Shown here piece after piece: positions 42,769-50,850 of a DNA stretch of 53,793 nt (its first letter is position 1; each line of letters opens with the position of its first letter). Source of the stretch: Oscillospiraceae bacterium (GTDB taxonomy: Bacteria; Bacillota; Clostridia; Oscillospirales; CAG-272); NCBI GenBank assembly GCA_015064505.1, contig SVSB01000015.1, forward strand, positions 1 to 53,793, written 5' to 3'. The notes under the pieces were generated by a model, which was not told the DNA's origin, searched no databases, and saw only the letters and a program-made list of their open reading frames with translations. The position numbers and the translations under genes are program-made.

Positions 42769-42805
42769 ATGGATAAACAAATCATCAGATAAACGGAGAA
42801 AAACT

Positions 42806-43585
42806 ATGGAATATAACATTAAAGTTCTTATTGCCGATGAAAATGCCGAAGAAAGAAAAAAGCTACGGGGTGCCTTGGCGGCGGCGAACATCTTCAGCGT
42901 TGACGAGGCGGTAAACGGAGACGAAGCCTTAAAAAAGCTGACGGCAGGCAGCTACACCGCCGCCGTAATCGATCTTTGGCTATCGGGAATTGACGGTATC
43001 GGCATTATCCGCAAGCTCCGCGCACCCGATCTGCGGCACAAAAGCACCTATCTTATAGTAACCTCCGGCACGAAGGGCAACGGCGTGCTATTTGAGGCGG
43101 CAAGCGCGGGAGCGGATATGTGCCTGCCGAAGCCCTATTCCCCCGAGAGCCTTGCAAGCCACATTCTTTCTGTGGTTTCAAGCAGGATGCATTTTCTTGG
43201 AGCGGAGCAACCGAAAAAAGAGCCCGACGAAGCGGATCTGGAGGCGCAGGTAACGCGCATAATCCACCGCATCGGCGTTCCCGCCCACATAAAGGGATAC
43301 CAATACCTGCGCACTGCCATAATTATGACGGTGCAGGACAGCACGATTATTGACAGCGTAACCAAGGTGCTGTATCCTCAAGTAGCAAAAAAATACCAGA
43401 CCACCACCAGCCGCGTGGAGCGCGCAATACGCCACGCGATAGAGGTAGCCTGGGACAGAGGAGACGTTGACACCCTTGATTCATTCTTTGGATACACGGT
43501 GCAAACGGGCAGAGGCAAGCCCACCAACAGCGAATTCATTGCCCTTATTGCCGATAATTTAAGATTGAAAAACAAGATATTCTGA
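42806..43585 (+). CDS. spo0A: Sporulation master regulator Spo0A
   Basis: 259 residues. Receiver domain (1-120) with acidic pair Asp11-Glu12, phospho-acceptor Asp56 (AVIDLWLSG), Thr86 and Lys109 (LPKPYSP). The C-terminal DNA-binding domain is very typical: [49 protein letters not shown] and [18 protein letters not shown]. The second receiver acid is Glu instead of the usual Asp. ATG at 42806 with CGGAG upstream. Usually spoIVB precedes spo0A; here a repeat mosaic does. Phospho-Spo0A binds TGTCGAA boxes; only a TGTCGAT is seen at 42632. Confidence 0.97.
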   Translation: MEYNIKVLIADENAEERKKLRGALAAANIFSVDEAVNGDEALKKLTAGSYTAAVIDLWLSGIDGIGIIRKLRAPDLRHKSTYLIVTSGTKGNGVLFEAASAGADMCLPKPYSPESLASHILSVVSSRMHFLGAEQPKKEPDEADLEAQVTRIIHRIGVPAHIKGYQYLRTAIIMTVQDSTIIDSVTKVLYPQVAKKYQTTTSRVERAIRHAIEVAWDRGDVDTLDSFFGYTVQTGRGKPTNSEFIALIADNLRLKNKIF

Positions 43586-43610
43586 TAATACGGCGTAAAT
43601 CCCATCCGAA

Positions 43611-43639
43611 TTGACAACGGCTGATTTCTGTATTATAAT
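43611..43639 (+). promoter_or_regulatory. Near-consensus promoter of the barstar gene
   Basis: TTGACA (43611-43616), 17 bases, TATAAT (43634-43639): both hexamers match consensus fully. Confidence 0.8.
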
Positions 43640-43687
43640 TGATTCGGGCGCGGAAATAATCAAAAACATTCCGCCGCGGGAGGTCTT

Positions 43688-43999
43688 ATGTATCAGGCAA
43701 AAGAAAAATACGTACTTGATTTTCGGAACGTTCGGTATTATTACGAGATACACCGTGTTATCAAGGACGCCTTTGACTTACCCGACTGCTACGGGTGCAA
43801 TTTTGACGCCCTTTGGGACTGCCTGACCGATATGATAGCAGAACCCATCAACGTGGAAATAATAGGTTTTGAGAATATAAAAAGCAGATTCGGAGATACG
43901 GCTGAAAAGTTGCTTGAACTCTTTGAGGAGCTGGAGGGATACGCAAAGGATATATTCCCCGACCACGTTTCCGTAACTGTGATACCGGAGGAAGAATAG
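43688..43999 (+). CDS. Barstar-family ribonuclease inhibitor, orphan
   Basis: 103-residue small acidic protein of the barstar fold: LDFRNVRYYYEIHRVIKDAF, then CNFDALWDCLTDMI (the helix that plugs the barnase site in barstar), EIIGFENI, and an acidic end. Barstar blocks secreted RNases inside the cell. No barnase or other RNase toxin gene is nearby. ATG at 43688 follows GGGAGGTCTT. It could be an immunity gene kept without its toxin or an inhibitor of incoming effectors. Confidence 0.88.
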   Translation: MYQAKEKYVLDFRNVRYYYEIHRVIKDAFDLPDCYGCNFDALWDCLTDMIAEPINVEIIGFENIKSRFGDTAEKLLELFEELEGYAKDIFPDHVSVTVIPEEE

Positions 44000-44026
44000 C
44001 GTGTTATCCGTTAAGGATAACACGCA

Positions 44027-44223
44027 ACGATATAAATCCCTTACGGGATTTGCGATATTCCCTTCGGGAGCGATATTTGCCCACGGCAAACGATATGCCC
44101 TGCGGGGCGTGAGGGATTTATATCATATCGCACATGACGAAGTCAGGTATATCGCAACCCGTAGGGCGGGGGCTTGCTCCCGCCGTAAGGTTATATCGCG
44201 TTTGCGCAAGCAAACATATCGCC
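44027..44223. repeat. CGATAT/ATATCG hairpin string, copy 3
   Basis: Successive hairpins AAATCCC/GGGATTT, TCCC/GGGA, TTGCC/GGCAA, GCCC/GGGC are each followed by CGATAT; then the mirror half with ATATCG separators. GATATAAATCCC at the start pairs with GGGATTTATATC at about 44111, giving a nested cruciform. Confidence 0.85.
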
Positions 44224-44227
44224 TAAC

Positions 44228-44275
44228 AAAAAAGAGAGGACATTTCGGTTCTACCGTCTTGTTCTCTCTTTCTGT
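44228..44275 (-). terminator. Terminator after the pyrophosphatase-Nudix gene
   Basis: AAAGAGAG/CTCTCTTT stem with an inner CGG/CCG in the loop, the same plan as the pot terminator. It lies about 120 bases after the stop. Confidence 0.65.
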
Positions 44276-44395
44276 TTGCAAATATGGGTTTGAGCTTAGT
44301 CCGTAATGTGTTTTACTATTCAAATGTGATGCTTTCGCTTTTGTCAAAACGAAATTTCTCCGCTAATGGCATCACCATATCGCATCTCTCTCCTT

Positions 44396-45166
44396 TTATT
44401 TATTCACAATGCCAATTGCCGCATATGCATCCTCAAGTATTTTTTTGGAATCCCTGTGGGTGAGCCTTCTCACCGCCTCCTCAAAGGGAAGCAGCAGAAG
44501 TTCGTTATTCTCAAAGCCCTCGTTATGCCTGGGGTGCTGCCCCTCAAAGCTTGCAAGGAAGTAAACGACTCTTTTGGTCTTTCCTCTTCCGATGGGATAA
44601 GCCGCCTCTCTTACGAAGCCGTCCTTAAGGCTGACGCGCACGGAGGTCTCCTCCCAGGTCTCCCGCAGGGCGGTCTCCCGCTCGCTTTCTCCACATTCCA
44701 TATGTCCCTTGGGGAATCCGCAATAACCGTCGCCTCCCGCAATAAGCAGAAAGCGCACCTTGCCGTCAATCACCGTATAGGGAACGGTGCCGCAGGATCT
44801 TTCCACCATGGCTTCCACGTAATGAATGTGGTATTTTTCGCAGAAGCGAACCGCCTCCTCGATCTCCGCCTGATGGAATTCCATTCCCACGGGGGCGGCA
44901 ACCAGCTTATCCTCCCTGTCACGGCGGCGATGAATGATGCCGATAACGCGGCACGTACAGCTTTCCACAGGACGATCCACGCCAAGAAGATAAACGTCCT
45001 GCTCCTCCCCGTCACCGCCAACGGTGTTGGGGATATAGCCGTAATTCACCGGATATACCGTATTGGGATATTTGGGGTGGGCACTTCCAAGTGGACGGTC
45101 AATGACCACGTTGACAGTCTTGCCCAGATATTTGCGTATCCGAGTTTTTCTTTCCTCAAGAGTCAA
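44396..45166 (-). CDS. Inorganic pyrophosphatase-like / Nudix hydrolase fusion
   Basis: 256 residues. Residues 1-110 resemble family I inorganic pyrophosphatase: VNVVIDRPLGS, YPVNYGYIPNT, DGEEQD (52-57, where the family has DGDxxD) and EDKLVAAPVG. Residues 130-256 form a Nudix domain with a full box: GHMECGESERETALRETWEE (154-173). One protein could thus cleave a nucleoside diphosphate compound and act on the released diphosphate. The Asp-to-Glu change makes pyrophosphatase activity uncertain. TTG at 45166 with GGGGGGAG upstream; no better start exists. Transcribed alone. Confidence 0.85.
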   Translation of the reverse strand: MTLEERKTRIRKYLGKTVNVVIDRPLGSAHPKYPNTVYPVNYGYIPNTVGGDGEEQDVYLLGVDRPVESCTCRVIGIIHRRRDREDKLVAAPVGMEFHQAEIEEAVRFCEKYHIHYVEAMVERSCGTVPYTVIDGKVRFLLIAGGDGYCGFPKGHMECGESERETALRETWEETSVRVSLKDGFVREAAYPIGRGKTKRVVYFLASFEGQHPRHNEGFENNELLLLPFEEAVRRLTHRDSKKILEDAYAAIGIVNK

Positions 45167-45269
45167 AGCACTCCCCCCTTTTACCGTTTTTTAAATTTTA
45201 TCACAAAATAATGAACAAGTCTATAACAAAATGTTTCTTATATTTGACTTTTATTGCTGTTTATGAAAA

Positions 45270-45312
45270 ACCTAACGGGTAAAAGCAAAGCGCTCCAGGC
45301 GTTATTATGCCG
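45270..45312 (-). terminator. Terminator after the AEC transporter gene
   Basis: AAGCGCTC / GAGCGCTT stem followed on the minus strand by TTTGCTTTT, 17 bases after the stop. Confidence 0.65.
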
Positions 45313-45328
45313 CAGAGCGCTTCATTTA

Positions 45329-46312
45329 TCAAAATATACCCACCGCGCGCAAAATAAACGCGCAGATGAACACGGTGAAAACGGAGGCAAGGGTGGTCCA
45401 CACCACGAGCTGCCCCGCAAGGGTGGTATCTCCGCCCATCTCCTGAGTCATGGGAACGCTTGAGACCGCCACGGGAGTGGCAAAAAGGGCGATAAAGGTT
45501 GCAAAATGGGCGCCGCTGAAGGTATCTCGGAAAAAGAGGAACGCACATCCGATGCCAAGGAGCGGTACAACCACCGTGCGCATCACCGTACCCGTTATTA
45601 TCTCGCGGCGAAGCTCTCTGACGGCGGAAAAATCAAACTGTCCCCCAAGAGAGACCAACGCAAGGGGCGTTGCCACCGATGCAAAATATTCCAAAAACAC
45701 GAAAAGCGGCTTGATATCCGAAAGGCGCTGGGAAAAACCGTTTTTTTCAAGCACTCCGCGCAACAGCACGCAGACCACCGCAGCGGCGATTCCCTGCAAA
45801 AGCGGGTTCTTTACTATGTCCAGAAGAATGGCTTTAACACTCTTTCTTTTACCCCCGGAGGAAAAGACGGAAAGGCTGATAACCGCAAGCACGTTAAGAG
45901 CGGGAACGCTTACGGCACTCATAAGAGTTGCCGCCGCAGTTCCCTCTTCTCCGAACAGAAGCCCCGCCAGAGGAATACCGATAAGGGCGTAATTTGAGCG
46001 GAAGGTTCCTTGGGCGATAACTCCGCGGCGCTCTGCCTTATCCGTTACGAAAATACTGACAATGCACCCCAGCAAAAAAACGCACACAAGGGCGGCAATA
46101 CCGTACAGCACGAAGCCGCCGACGCCCTCAAAGCCGTCCATTTTATAGACGTTCAGAAACAGCAAACAAGGCAAAAAGAAGTGGAAAACAAGGCGGTTCG
46201 CCTTGCGGCAGAACTCCCCGTTCATAAATCCAAGCCTTTTCATTATATAACCCGCCGCCACCGTCAGTATTATGGGCAAAACGGCGTTAAGCGCAAAAAC
46301 GAACGATTCCAT
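45329..46312 (-). CDS. AEC family transporter (auxin efflux carrier-like)
   Basis: 327-residue membrane protein with about ten helices in two halves, typical of the bacterial AEC family of organic anion permeases. Landmarks: ILTVAAGYIMKRLGF at the N-terminus, FRSNYALIGIPLAGLLFG in the first half and ATPVAVSSVPMTQEMGGDTTLA near the end. ATG at 46312, two bases after the GDPD stop. Substrate unknown; members move malate, lactate and similar acids. Co-transcription with a GDPD gene gives no firm clue. Confidence 0.9.
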   Translation of the reverse strand: MESFVFALNAVLPIILTVAAGYIMKRLGFMNGEFCRKANRLVFHFFLPCLLFLNVYKMDGFEGVGGFVLYGIAALVCVFLLGCIVSIFVTDKAERRGVIAQGTFRSNYALIGIPLAGLLFGEEGTAAATLMSAVSVPALNVLAVISLSVFSSGGKRKSVKAILLDIVKNPLLQGIAAAVVCVLLRGVLEKNGFSQRLSDIKPLFVFLEYFASVATPLALVSLGGQFDFSAVRELRREIITGTVMRTVVVPLLGIGCAFLFFRDTFSGAHFATFIALFATPVAVSSVPMTQEMGGDTTLAGQLVVWTTLASVFTVFICAFILRAVGIF

Positions 46313-46313
46313 A

Positions 46314-47321
46314 TTACTTATACTCTTCCAAAACTTCCCTCATAAGCGCGGGGTCGTCGGTCATAATGCAATCCACGCCCATTTCAATAAGCATACGCAT
46401 TTCCTCCGCATCGTTTACCGTCCAATACTGAACGGCGATATTGCGGCGATGAGCACGTCTTACGAGACTGCGGCTGTCAAGGGGTATCTCAACTCCCACG
46501 TCGTAGGAGGTAGGTATCTGCAGGCAGGCAAAATCCCCGTTATCAAACAGATTCACTCCGAGATATTGGGTAAAAACGAACTTTGCGGCGCTTCCCATGG
46601 GCGCGCCGCGGAGAAGCTCGGGGTAATTCGTCTTAAGCTCCGTCTCTATCTCGTCGTTAAACGCGCCGATAACCAGCCGATCCCTGTATTCGGGATACTT
46701 TTCAAGACATTCGTTAAGGGCGCGGCAGGCATCAAAGCCCCGCTCGCCACCGGGCTTTATCTCCAGAATGAACATAAGCTCGGGATGGGATTCGTAAAAT
46801 TCGCCGAAAAGCTCGTCAAGGGTAACGGCGCAAAGCCCCGCCGCCCGATGATCCTCCACGTCCTTATATATCCGCTCTCCCTTTTCATCCTCGAAATAAT
46901 AGCCGAAATTATATCCCTTAAGCTCTTCAAGGGTCATATCGGAGATATAATGCCTTGCGCTCTTATCCTTGCAAAGCTCCTTCACCTCGTTAAGTGAGAT
47001 ATCCCCGTTCGCGTTGCAGGTCTCGTCCACGTAGCTATCGTGATTTATAACGAGATACCCGTCCTTGGTAAGGTACAGATCTCCCTCAAGTATCTCCACG
47101 CCCACGCTATGTACCGCCTCTCGGTACGCAAACAGAGTGCTTTCCGGGTTATTGATAGCTCCACCTCTGTGGGCGGCGATCATGGGAAGCTCCCCCTTCT
47201 CTACGACAAAAGGGTTATTCACCACGCTCTTTTTCGGCGGGATCAGGTTGATGACCGCAAAAAACAAAACCACAGCCGCAACTATACATCCGAAGATCTT
47301 AAGCCCCTTGTGCTTTTTCAT
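46314..47321 (-). CDS. Membrane-anchored glycerophosphodiester phosphodiesterase
   Basis: 335 residues: short basic N-terminus, one membrane helix (about 8-27), then an extracellular GDPD barrel. Metal and catalytic residues: AAHRGG (catalytic His), NNPESTLFAY, EILEGDLYLTKDG, VINHD (catalytic His), FILEIKPG and YWTVNDAEEM. It would release glycerol-3-phosphate from glycerophosphodiesters or teichoic-acid-like polymers. ATG at 47321 with GAGAGG upstream; the upstream in-frame start has no support. Confidence 0.92.
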   Translation of the reverse strand: MKKHKGLKIFGCIVAAVVLFFAVINLIPPKKSVVNNPFVVEKGELPMIAAHRGGAINNPESTLFAYREAVHSVGVEILEGDLYLTKDGYLVINHDSYVDETCNANGDISLNEVKELCKDKSARHYISDMTLEELKGYNFGYYFEDEKGERIYKDVEDHRAAGLCAVTLDELFGEFYESHPELMFILEIKPGGERGFDACRALNECLEKYPEYRDRLVIGAFNDEIETELKTNYPELLRGAPMGSAAKFVFTQYLGVNLFDNGDFACLQIPTSYDVGVEIPLDSRSLVRRAHRRNIAVQYWTVNDAEEMRMLIEMGVDCIMTDDPALMREVLEEYK

Positions 47322-47475
47322 AAATACCTCTCTATTTACAGGAAAGGTCATACTTCTCAAAAACTCATAAAGATTCTACCACCAAAGGCGGCGAAAATCA
47401 AGAGAAACCGCCAATAAACGCCAATCCTTGGGAGAAAACAGTCGGATTTTGGCAAATAAGGCGATTTTTATCTGC

Positions 47476-47505
47476 ATTTTATACAAAGATGCAAGAATTT
47501 TGCAA
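47476..47505 (-). promoter_or_regulatory. Promoter of the GDPD-AEC operon
   Basis: Minus strand: TTGCAA (47505-47500), 18 bases, TAAAAT (47481-47476). Confidence 0.5.
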
Positions 47506-47543
47506 GTTTTTAAATGCAAAATTGCAGAATTTTTAACAAGGTA

Positions 47544-47572
47544 TTGCAATTTTTCCATTGGAGTGCTATTAT
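47544..47572 (+). promoter_or_regulatory. Promoter of the putative structured RNA
   Basis: TTGCAA (47544-47549), 17 bases, TATTAT (47567-47572), overlapping TATAAT at 47570. Predicted start near 47580. Confidence 0.6.
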
Positions 47573-47579
47573 AATGTTA

Positions 47580-47790
47580 CATAAGCCAAGCCTAAATGCA
47601 AGTTTGCGGCCATGCGAATGCACGGCTTCCTTCCTATGAGATTCTCTTTTTCTACGCCCGATCTTCTTTTTCGCTCTTCTTGCACACGATTTGAACCAAG
47701 GGCACTTTTATTTGTCTTGTCCTTTCTTTCCGCCGTGCATACCGCAAACTGCATTTAGGAGCTTATTACGAACGCCTGCGGGCGTTTTTT
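47580..47790 (+). ncRNA. Putative structured RNA of about 210 nt, family unknown
   Basis: A region with a promoter before it and a terminator at its end, without a convincing gene. Its two ends pair over four helices: ATAAGC (47581) with GCTTAT (47761), CCTAAATGCA (47591) with TGCATTTAGG (47750), GTTTGCGG (47602) with CCGCAAAC (47742) and ATGCACGGC (47618) with GCCGTGCAT (47732), 33 base pairs in all. The middle (about 47627-47731) is pyrimidine-rich and looks unpaired. Size and closed ends recall 6S RNA, but no 6S signature was recognised. Transcription of the other strand is not excluded. Confidence 0.5.
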
Positions 47791-47796
47791 GTTTTT
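47771..47796 (+). terminator. Terminator of the putative structured RNA
   Basis: AACGCC-TGCG-GGCGTT followed by TTTTGTTTTT. Confidence 0.7.
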
Positions 47797-47798
47797 AA

Positions 47799-47827
47799 TT
47801 GACAACCCCACTCCCGAATGGTAAAAT
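47799..47827 (+). promoter_or_regulatory. Consensus promoter facing a terminator
   Basis: TTGACA (47799-47804), 17 bases, TAAAAT (47822-47827). A transcript would start near 47834 and meet the hairpin at 47844-47876 almost at once. Confidence 0.5.
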
Positions 47828-47843
47828 TAAACCGCACGAAAAA

Positions 47844-47880
47844 ACAGTCCACAGAGCGATAAGCTCTGTGGACTGTTCTT
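47844..47880. terminator. Terminator after large secreted protein 2
   Basis: Perfect 14-bp stem ACAGTCCACAGAGC / GCTCTGTGGACTGT, loop GATAA, with TTTTTT on the minus strand and TTCTTTT on the plus strand. Confidence 0.85.
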
Positions 47881-47889
47881 TTATTTGGA

Positions 47890-50706
47890 TTACTCAGCCT
47901 CGTTATAGCTGAACTCCGTAATATCGCTTACCACGGTGTACTTGCCGCCGACGGTGTCGGTGGCGTCAACGACCGCATAAGCACGGGCAGAGAAGGTCTT
48001 GTCAAGAAGCTCGTTGCCCTCATCCACGCCGTCAAACACCAGCACGCCGCGGAAGGTAACGGCAGTCTCGCCGCCCTCGTAGAGATAGTTTCTTTGGGTA
48101 GCGTCCAAAGCAACGGACTTGGCAACGCCTCTGTTAGCTGCAACGTTGTTTTCCGCAACGTACGCAAAGTGGTCTGCGTTATCGGCAGCCGCCAGAAGCA
48201 CGCCGAACTCGGATACCTTTGCACTGTCAACCCAGCCCGCAAAATCCGTGGGTGTTGTATAGGAAACGCGCACGCCGTATGCGTAATCGTCACCTGCGGG
48301 GCGCTTGCCTACTATACCTTCGCCAAACTTATCGTTATCAACGATGGCAAGCTTCTCCTCGTAATTATCAAAGCTCTCGTCGATGATCACAAGGCCGTTG
48401 CCGTCGTTGAATACCTCGGAGGCGATATCGTATAGTCTGTCGGTTGCGGTAGTACCGCCGGTATGCTCAACGTAGGTAAGCTTGCCGTTATCAAGCACCA
48501 TTGCGTCCTTGTCAATTACAAGCTTAACGTCGGGAGATACCTGAACGCCCTCTCCGCTTGCGTAATTCTTGTTTACAAGGCTGATAGTATCAACTCTTGC
48601 GGTCTTGCCGATGATAACGGTGGTAAGACCGGTGCAGTCTACGGAATATTCCTGAGAGAAGCGGTGCTTATAGACCTTAACGCCACCCTCCGTATATCCG
48701 CCTCTCGCCTGGCTCTTGGAGCCCGCAGAAATGGTATTAACGTAAAGACCGTCGATCTTTATTACCTGATCGATATCCTTAACGTTGGTTGCATAGGAAG
48801 AGATCATGCTTGACGTGTTCTTGGCGCCCGCAACGATACTTATATCCGACTGCTCTTCGTTCACAAGGCCGCAATTTTCAACTGCTGTAAAATCGTTGTA
48901 ATTAAGATAAATGAACTTATGAGCAGCCGTGTCCGAGAATTTGATATTCTTGATAACGAGATCGCATTCCACGATCATAGCGTCGTTTACCGTTAAGCCA
49001 GTGTATCCCTCGGAGCCGAGGCTTCCGTCGATCACCAGAGTGCCGCCGCAATCAGCAAGCACCATATTATTGCCGTGGATTATGGCAAGATCGCCGAGGG
49101 GCTTTACGATTCCGCCCTTGCCCCACGCAGCAAGTATCTCCGTTGCGGCAGAAATATTATAAACGGGGTTGCCGAGGCTCATACCCGTGAAGGTATCGCG
49201 GCCGACATTGATGGTAGCACCGTGGCGCTTTGCGTAAACAACGGGAACGCCGTCCTCCATATCGGGTCTCATGGCAAGAATGCCGCAATCGTCACAGCCG
49301 TAGCCGATCTGATTACCGATAACGGTGTGAGTAAGATTATGGGAATTGCACAGCTTTGCAACGTCGAAGCCATTGAAAGCGCTTGCATCAACGCCATCGC
49401 AATACGCAACGGAGGAGAGAATATTATCCGCATCGGAGGCGCTCTCTGCCGTTATACCGAATCCGAAGGTGCCGCCCTCAACGACCAGATTAACCTCAAG
49501 GTCATCGGGAGCATACATCTTGCGGTCTCCGCCGGAAAGCACGCCCGAGGCAAAGATGCCCTTCTTGAAATCCGCATCCTTGATATGGATATTTACGGTA
49601 CAATTTTTAACGTATGGATCGTTTGTAAGAAGCATATCACTGCCGCCAAGGATCCAATACTCATTCTCAAAGGTAGCGCCGTCTATTTCAATATTGATAA
49701 CGCTGTCAACGTAATTGTCGTTTGCAAAGATCGCACTGCGGGCGGGCACAGCGGAAGCACCGCCAACGATCTTGATATCGCCGAAGGTAAGGTTGATGGT
49801 CTTTCCTACCACGTCGCGCGCAACGACGTTACCTTCACCGTCCTTGATAGAACCTCTGGTGCGGGGTACCACGTACTGATATTCACCGTTAAGAAGGGTG
49901 ATGTTCTGCTCAAGATAGGGAGAGAACCAAATATCACTGTAGGTAGTCACGCCATCGGTTTCAGAGGACTTATAGTGACCGTTGGTTACAAGGGGACGGT
50001 AGCCGACGTCTGTTCCGCCATAGGTGAAGCTCGTATTCTCCGTAACCGTAAGATCATATCCGTAGCAATATATCATGGGATTTACTGCGGGGAAGTTAAG
50101 ACGGATATAGTCGAAGGTCAGGTTGCAGGCAACGCGGTGGAACGCGGTTTCCTTGGTGGAGAAGGTCATCTCCACGTTGCCGCCCGTATAGAAATCCGCA
50201 AGACCGTTTGCATCCACAAGTGCAGTTCCCGTATAGGCGCTGTACTTCTGGATGGAGGATGCGGCAGTACCCGTAAATACCCACGCGGCAGCCTCATTGG
50301 TAACGAGACACTTGGAGGTAAATACGATATTTTCGGAGCCAACGAGGGTATTTTCGCCGTAATCAAAAGCAAAGTCAGTCGTGCCGAGAGAAACGTCCTT
50401 GGTAAGAACCATAATAATGCGGTCAAATGCGGTACCGTTGGTGGCAACCGCACCCGCCGTGGTCATACCGTACGTACCCGCACTGTCCTGAACCTTGCTG
50501 TTCTTTACTCTGTTGAACAGTCCTCTGAAGTCGTTGACCTTAGCTGCAGGGGAAGCCGCGGAAAGGAATACCACCGCGTCTCTGGGACCCTGCTCAACGC
50601 AGTCCGTTGCGGCGCTTGCCTCACTTTGCGGAAAAAGGGGAGCAAGACCAAGCAGCATAACGGAGCAGAGAGCAACGGAAACTATTCTGAACAAAAGCTT
50701 TTTCAT
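47890..50706 (-). CDS. Large secreted protein 2, probable beta-helix surface protein
   Basis: 938 residues. Signal peptide 1-32 (IVSVALCSVMLLGLAPLF). Like its paralogue at 28285-31131 it has no anchor motif, is rich in Asn/Gly/Thr/Val repeats suggesting stacked beta-strands, has a short cysteine patch (GYGCDDCGIL) near the middle and ends in RAYAVVDATDTVGGKYTVVS. The two proteins share overall plan and both ends but differ much in between. ATG at 50706, AAGGAGA upstream, 12 bases after the peptide gene. Function unknown. Confidence 0.85.
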   Translation of the reverse strand: MKKLLFRIVSVALCSVMLLGLAPLFPQSEASAATDCVEQGPRDAVVFLSAASPAAKVNDFRGLFNRVKNSKVQDSAGTYGMTTAGAVATNGTAFDRIIMVLTKDVSLGTTDFAFDYGENTLVGSENIVFTSKCLVTNEAAAWVFTGTAASSIQKYSAYTGTALVDANGLADFYTGGNVEMTFSTKETAFHRVACNLTFDYIRLNFPAVNPMIYCYGYDLTVTENTSFTYGGTDVGYRPLVTNGHYKSSETDGVTTYSDIWFSPYLEQNITLLNGEYQYVVPRTRGSIKDGEGNVVARDVVGKTINLTFGDIKIVGGASAVPARSAIFANDNYVDSVINIEIDGATFENEYWILGGSDMLLTNDPYVKNCTVNIHIKDADFKKGIFASGVLSGGDRKMYAPDDLEVNLVVEGGTFGFGITAESASDADNILSSVAYCDGVDASAFNGFDVAKLCNSHNLTHTVIGNQIGYGCDDCGILAMRPDMEDGVPVVYAKRHGATINVGRDTFTGMSLGNPVYNISAATEILAAWGKGGIVKPLGDLAIIHGNNMVLADCGGTLVIDGSLGSEGYTGLTVNDAMIVECDLVIKNIKFSDTAAHKFIYLNYNDFTAVENCGLVNEEQSDISIVAGAKNTSSMISSYATNVKDIDQVIKIDGLYVNTISAGSKSQARGGYTEGGVKVYKHRFSQEYSVDCTGLTTVIIGKTARVDTISLVNKNYASGEGVQVSPDVKLVIDKDAMVLDNGKLTYVEHTGGTTATDRLYDIASEVFNDGNGLVIIDESFDNYEEKLAIVDNDKFGEGIVGKRPAGDDYAYGVRVSYTTPTDFAGWVDSAKVSEFGVLLAAADNADHFAYVAENNVAANRGVAKSVALDATQRNYLYEGGETAVTFRGVLVFDGVDEGNELLDKTFSARAYAVVDATDTVGGKYTVVSDITEFSYNEAE

Positions 50707-50718
50707 TTCTCTTTCTCC

Positions 50719-50850
50719 TTAACCGATAAGCCAGCTTACCAGAACGGAGCTGCCTTCCTCGTTATTTGCACTGGCAAGGGTGGCAGTGCTCACCTTTTCC
50801 GCAAGATCAATAATGCTGATCTGCGGAGCCGTGTAATTCTCTTTTTTCAT
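50719..50850 (-). CDS. 43-residue peptide gene, copy 2
   Basis: ATG at 50850 with AGGAGG upstream, stop at 50719. Begins MKKENYTAPQISIIDL and continues identically to copy 1 from residue 18 to the end (…ANNEEGSSVLVSWLIG). Six residues differ, all within the first 17. The upstream extension of the frame (to 50904) lacks an RBS and lies partly in the promoter, so it was not used. Stop and the RBS of the secreted protein overlap (TAAGGAGA). Confidence 0.85.
   Translation of the reverse strand: MKKENYTAPQISIIDLAEKVSTATLASANNEEGSSVLVSWLIG

Larger units (their letters stand above)
40808..42805. repeat. Two-kilobase mosaic of palindromic modules before spo0A (no gene)
   Basis: 40850-40960: degenerate units built on AAGCGGGGG and GAGTTAG. 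Then a D-type hairpin (40961-40986), a module shared directly with 42494-42577 (41087-41169, GCAAGCTCGCGTCTACTCC), a CGATAT string (41174-41291), three GGCCCC-type modules (41382, 41757, 42195) and five GATGAGGTGT-type ends plus a GATGAGGCGT. Hairpins GCGTTGCC/GGCAACGC (42348-42366) and GGATAGGA/TCCTATCC (42381-42399) stand apart. 42600-42739 shows nothing but AT-rich DNA before the spo0A promoter. Confidence 0.85.
44000..44395. repeat. Hairpin-rich region after the barstar gene (no gene)
   Basis: Starts with a perfect hairpin GCGTGTTATCC/GGATAACACGC (44000-44026), which may end the barstar transcript. Then the longest CGATAT string (44027-44223) and the terminator of the minus-strand pyrophosphatase-Nudix gene (44228-44275). 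Confidence 0.85.

Noticed and set aside
40808-42805. Insertion sequence remnant
   Set aside because: No transposase fragment could be read in any frame; the region consists of short palindromic modules.
47580-47790. Firm assignment as 6S RNA
   Set aside because: Length and closed ends fit, but the central bubble and apical stem typical of 6S were not found by eye.
28285-50706. Sortase substrates among the large secreted proteins
   Set aside because: Neither ends with a sorting motif, hydrophobic segment and positive tail.
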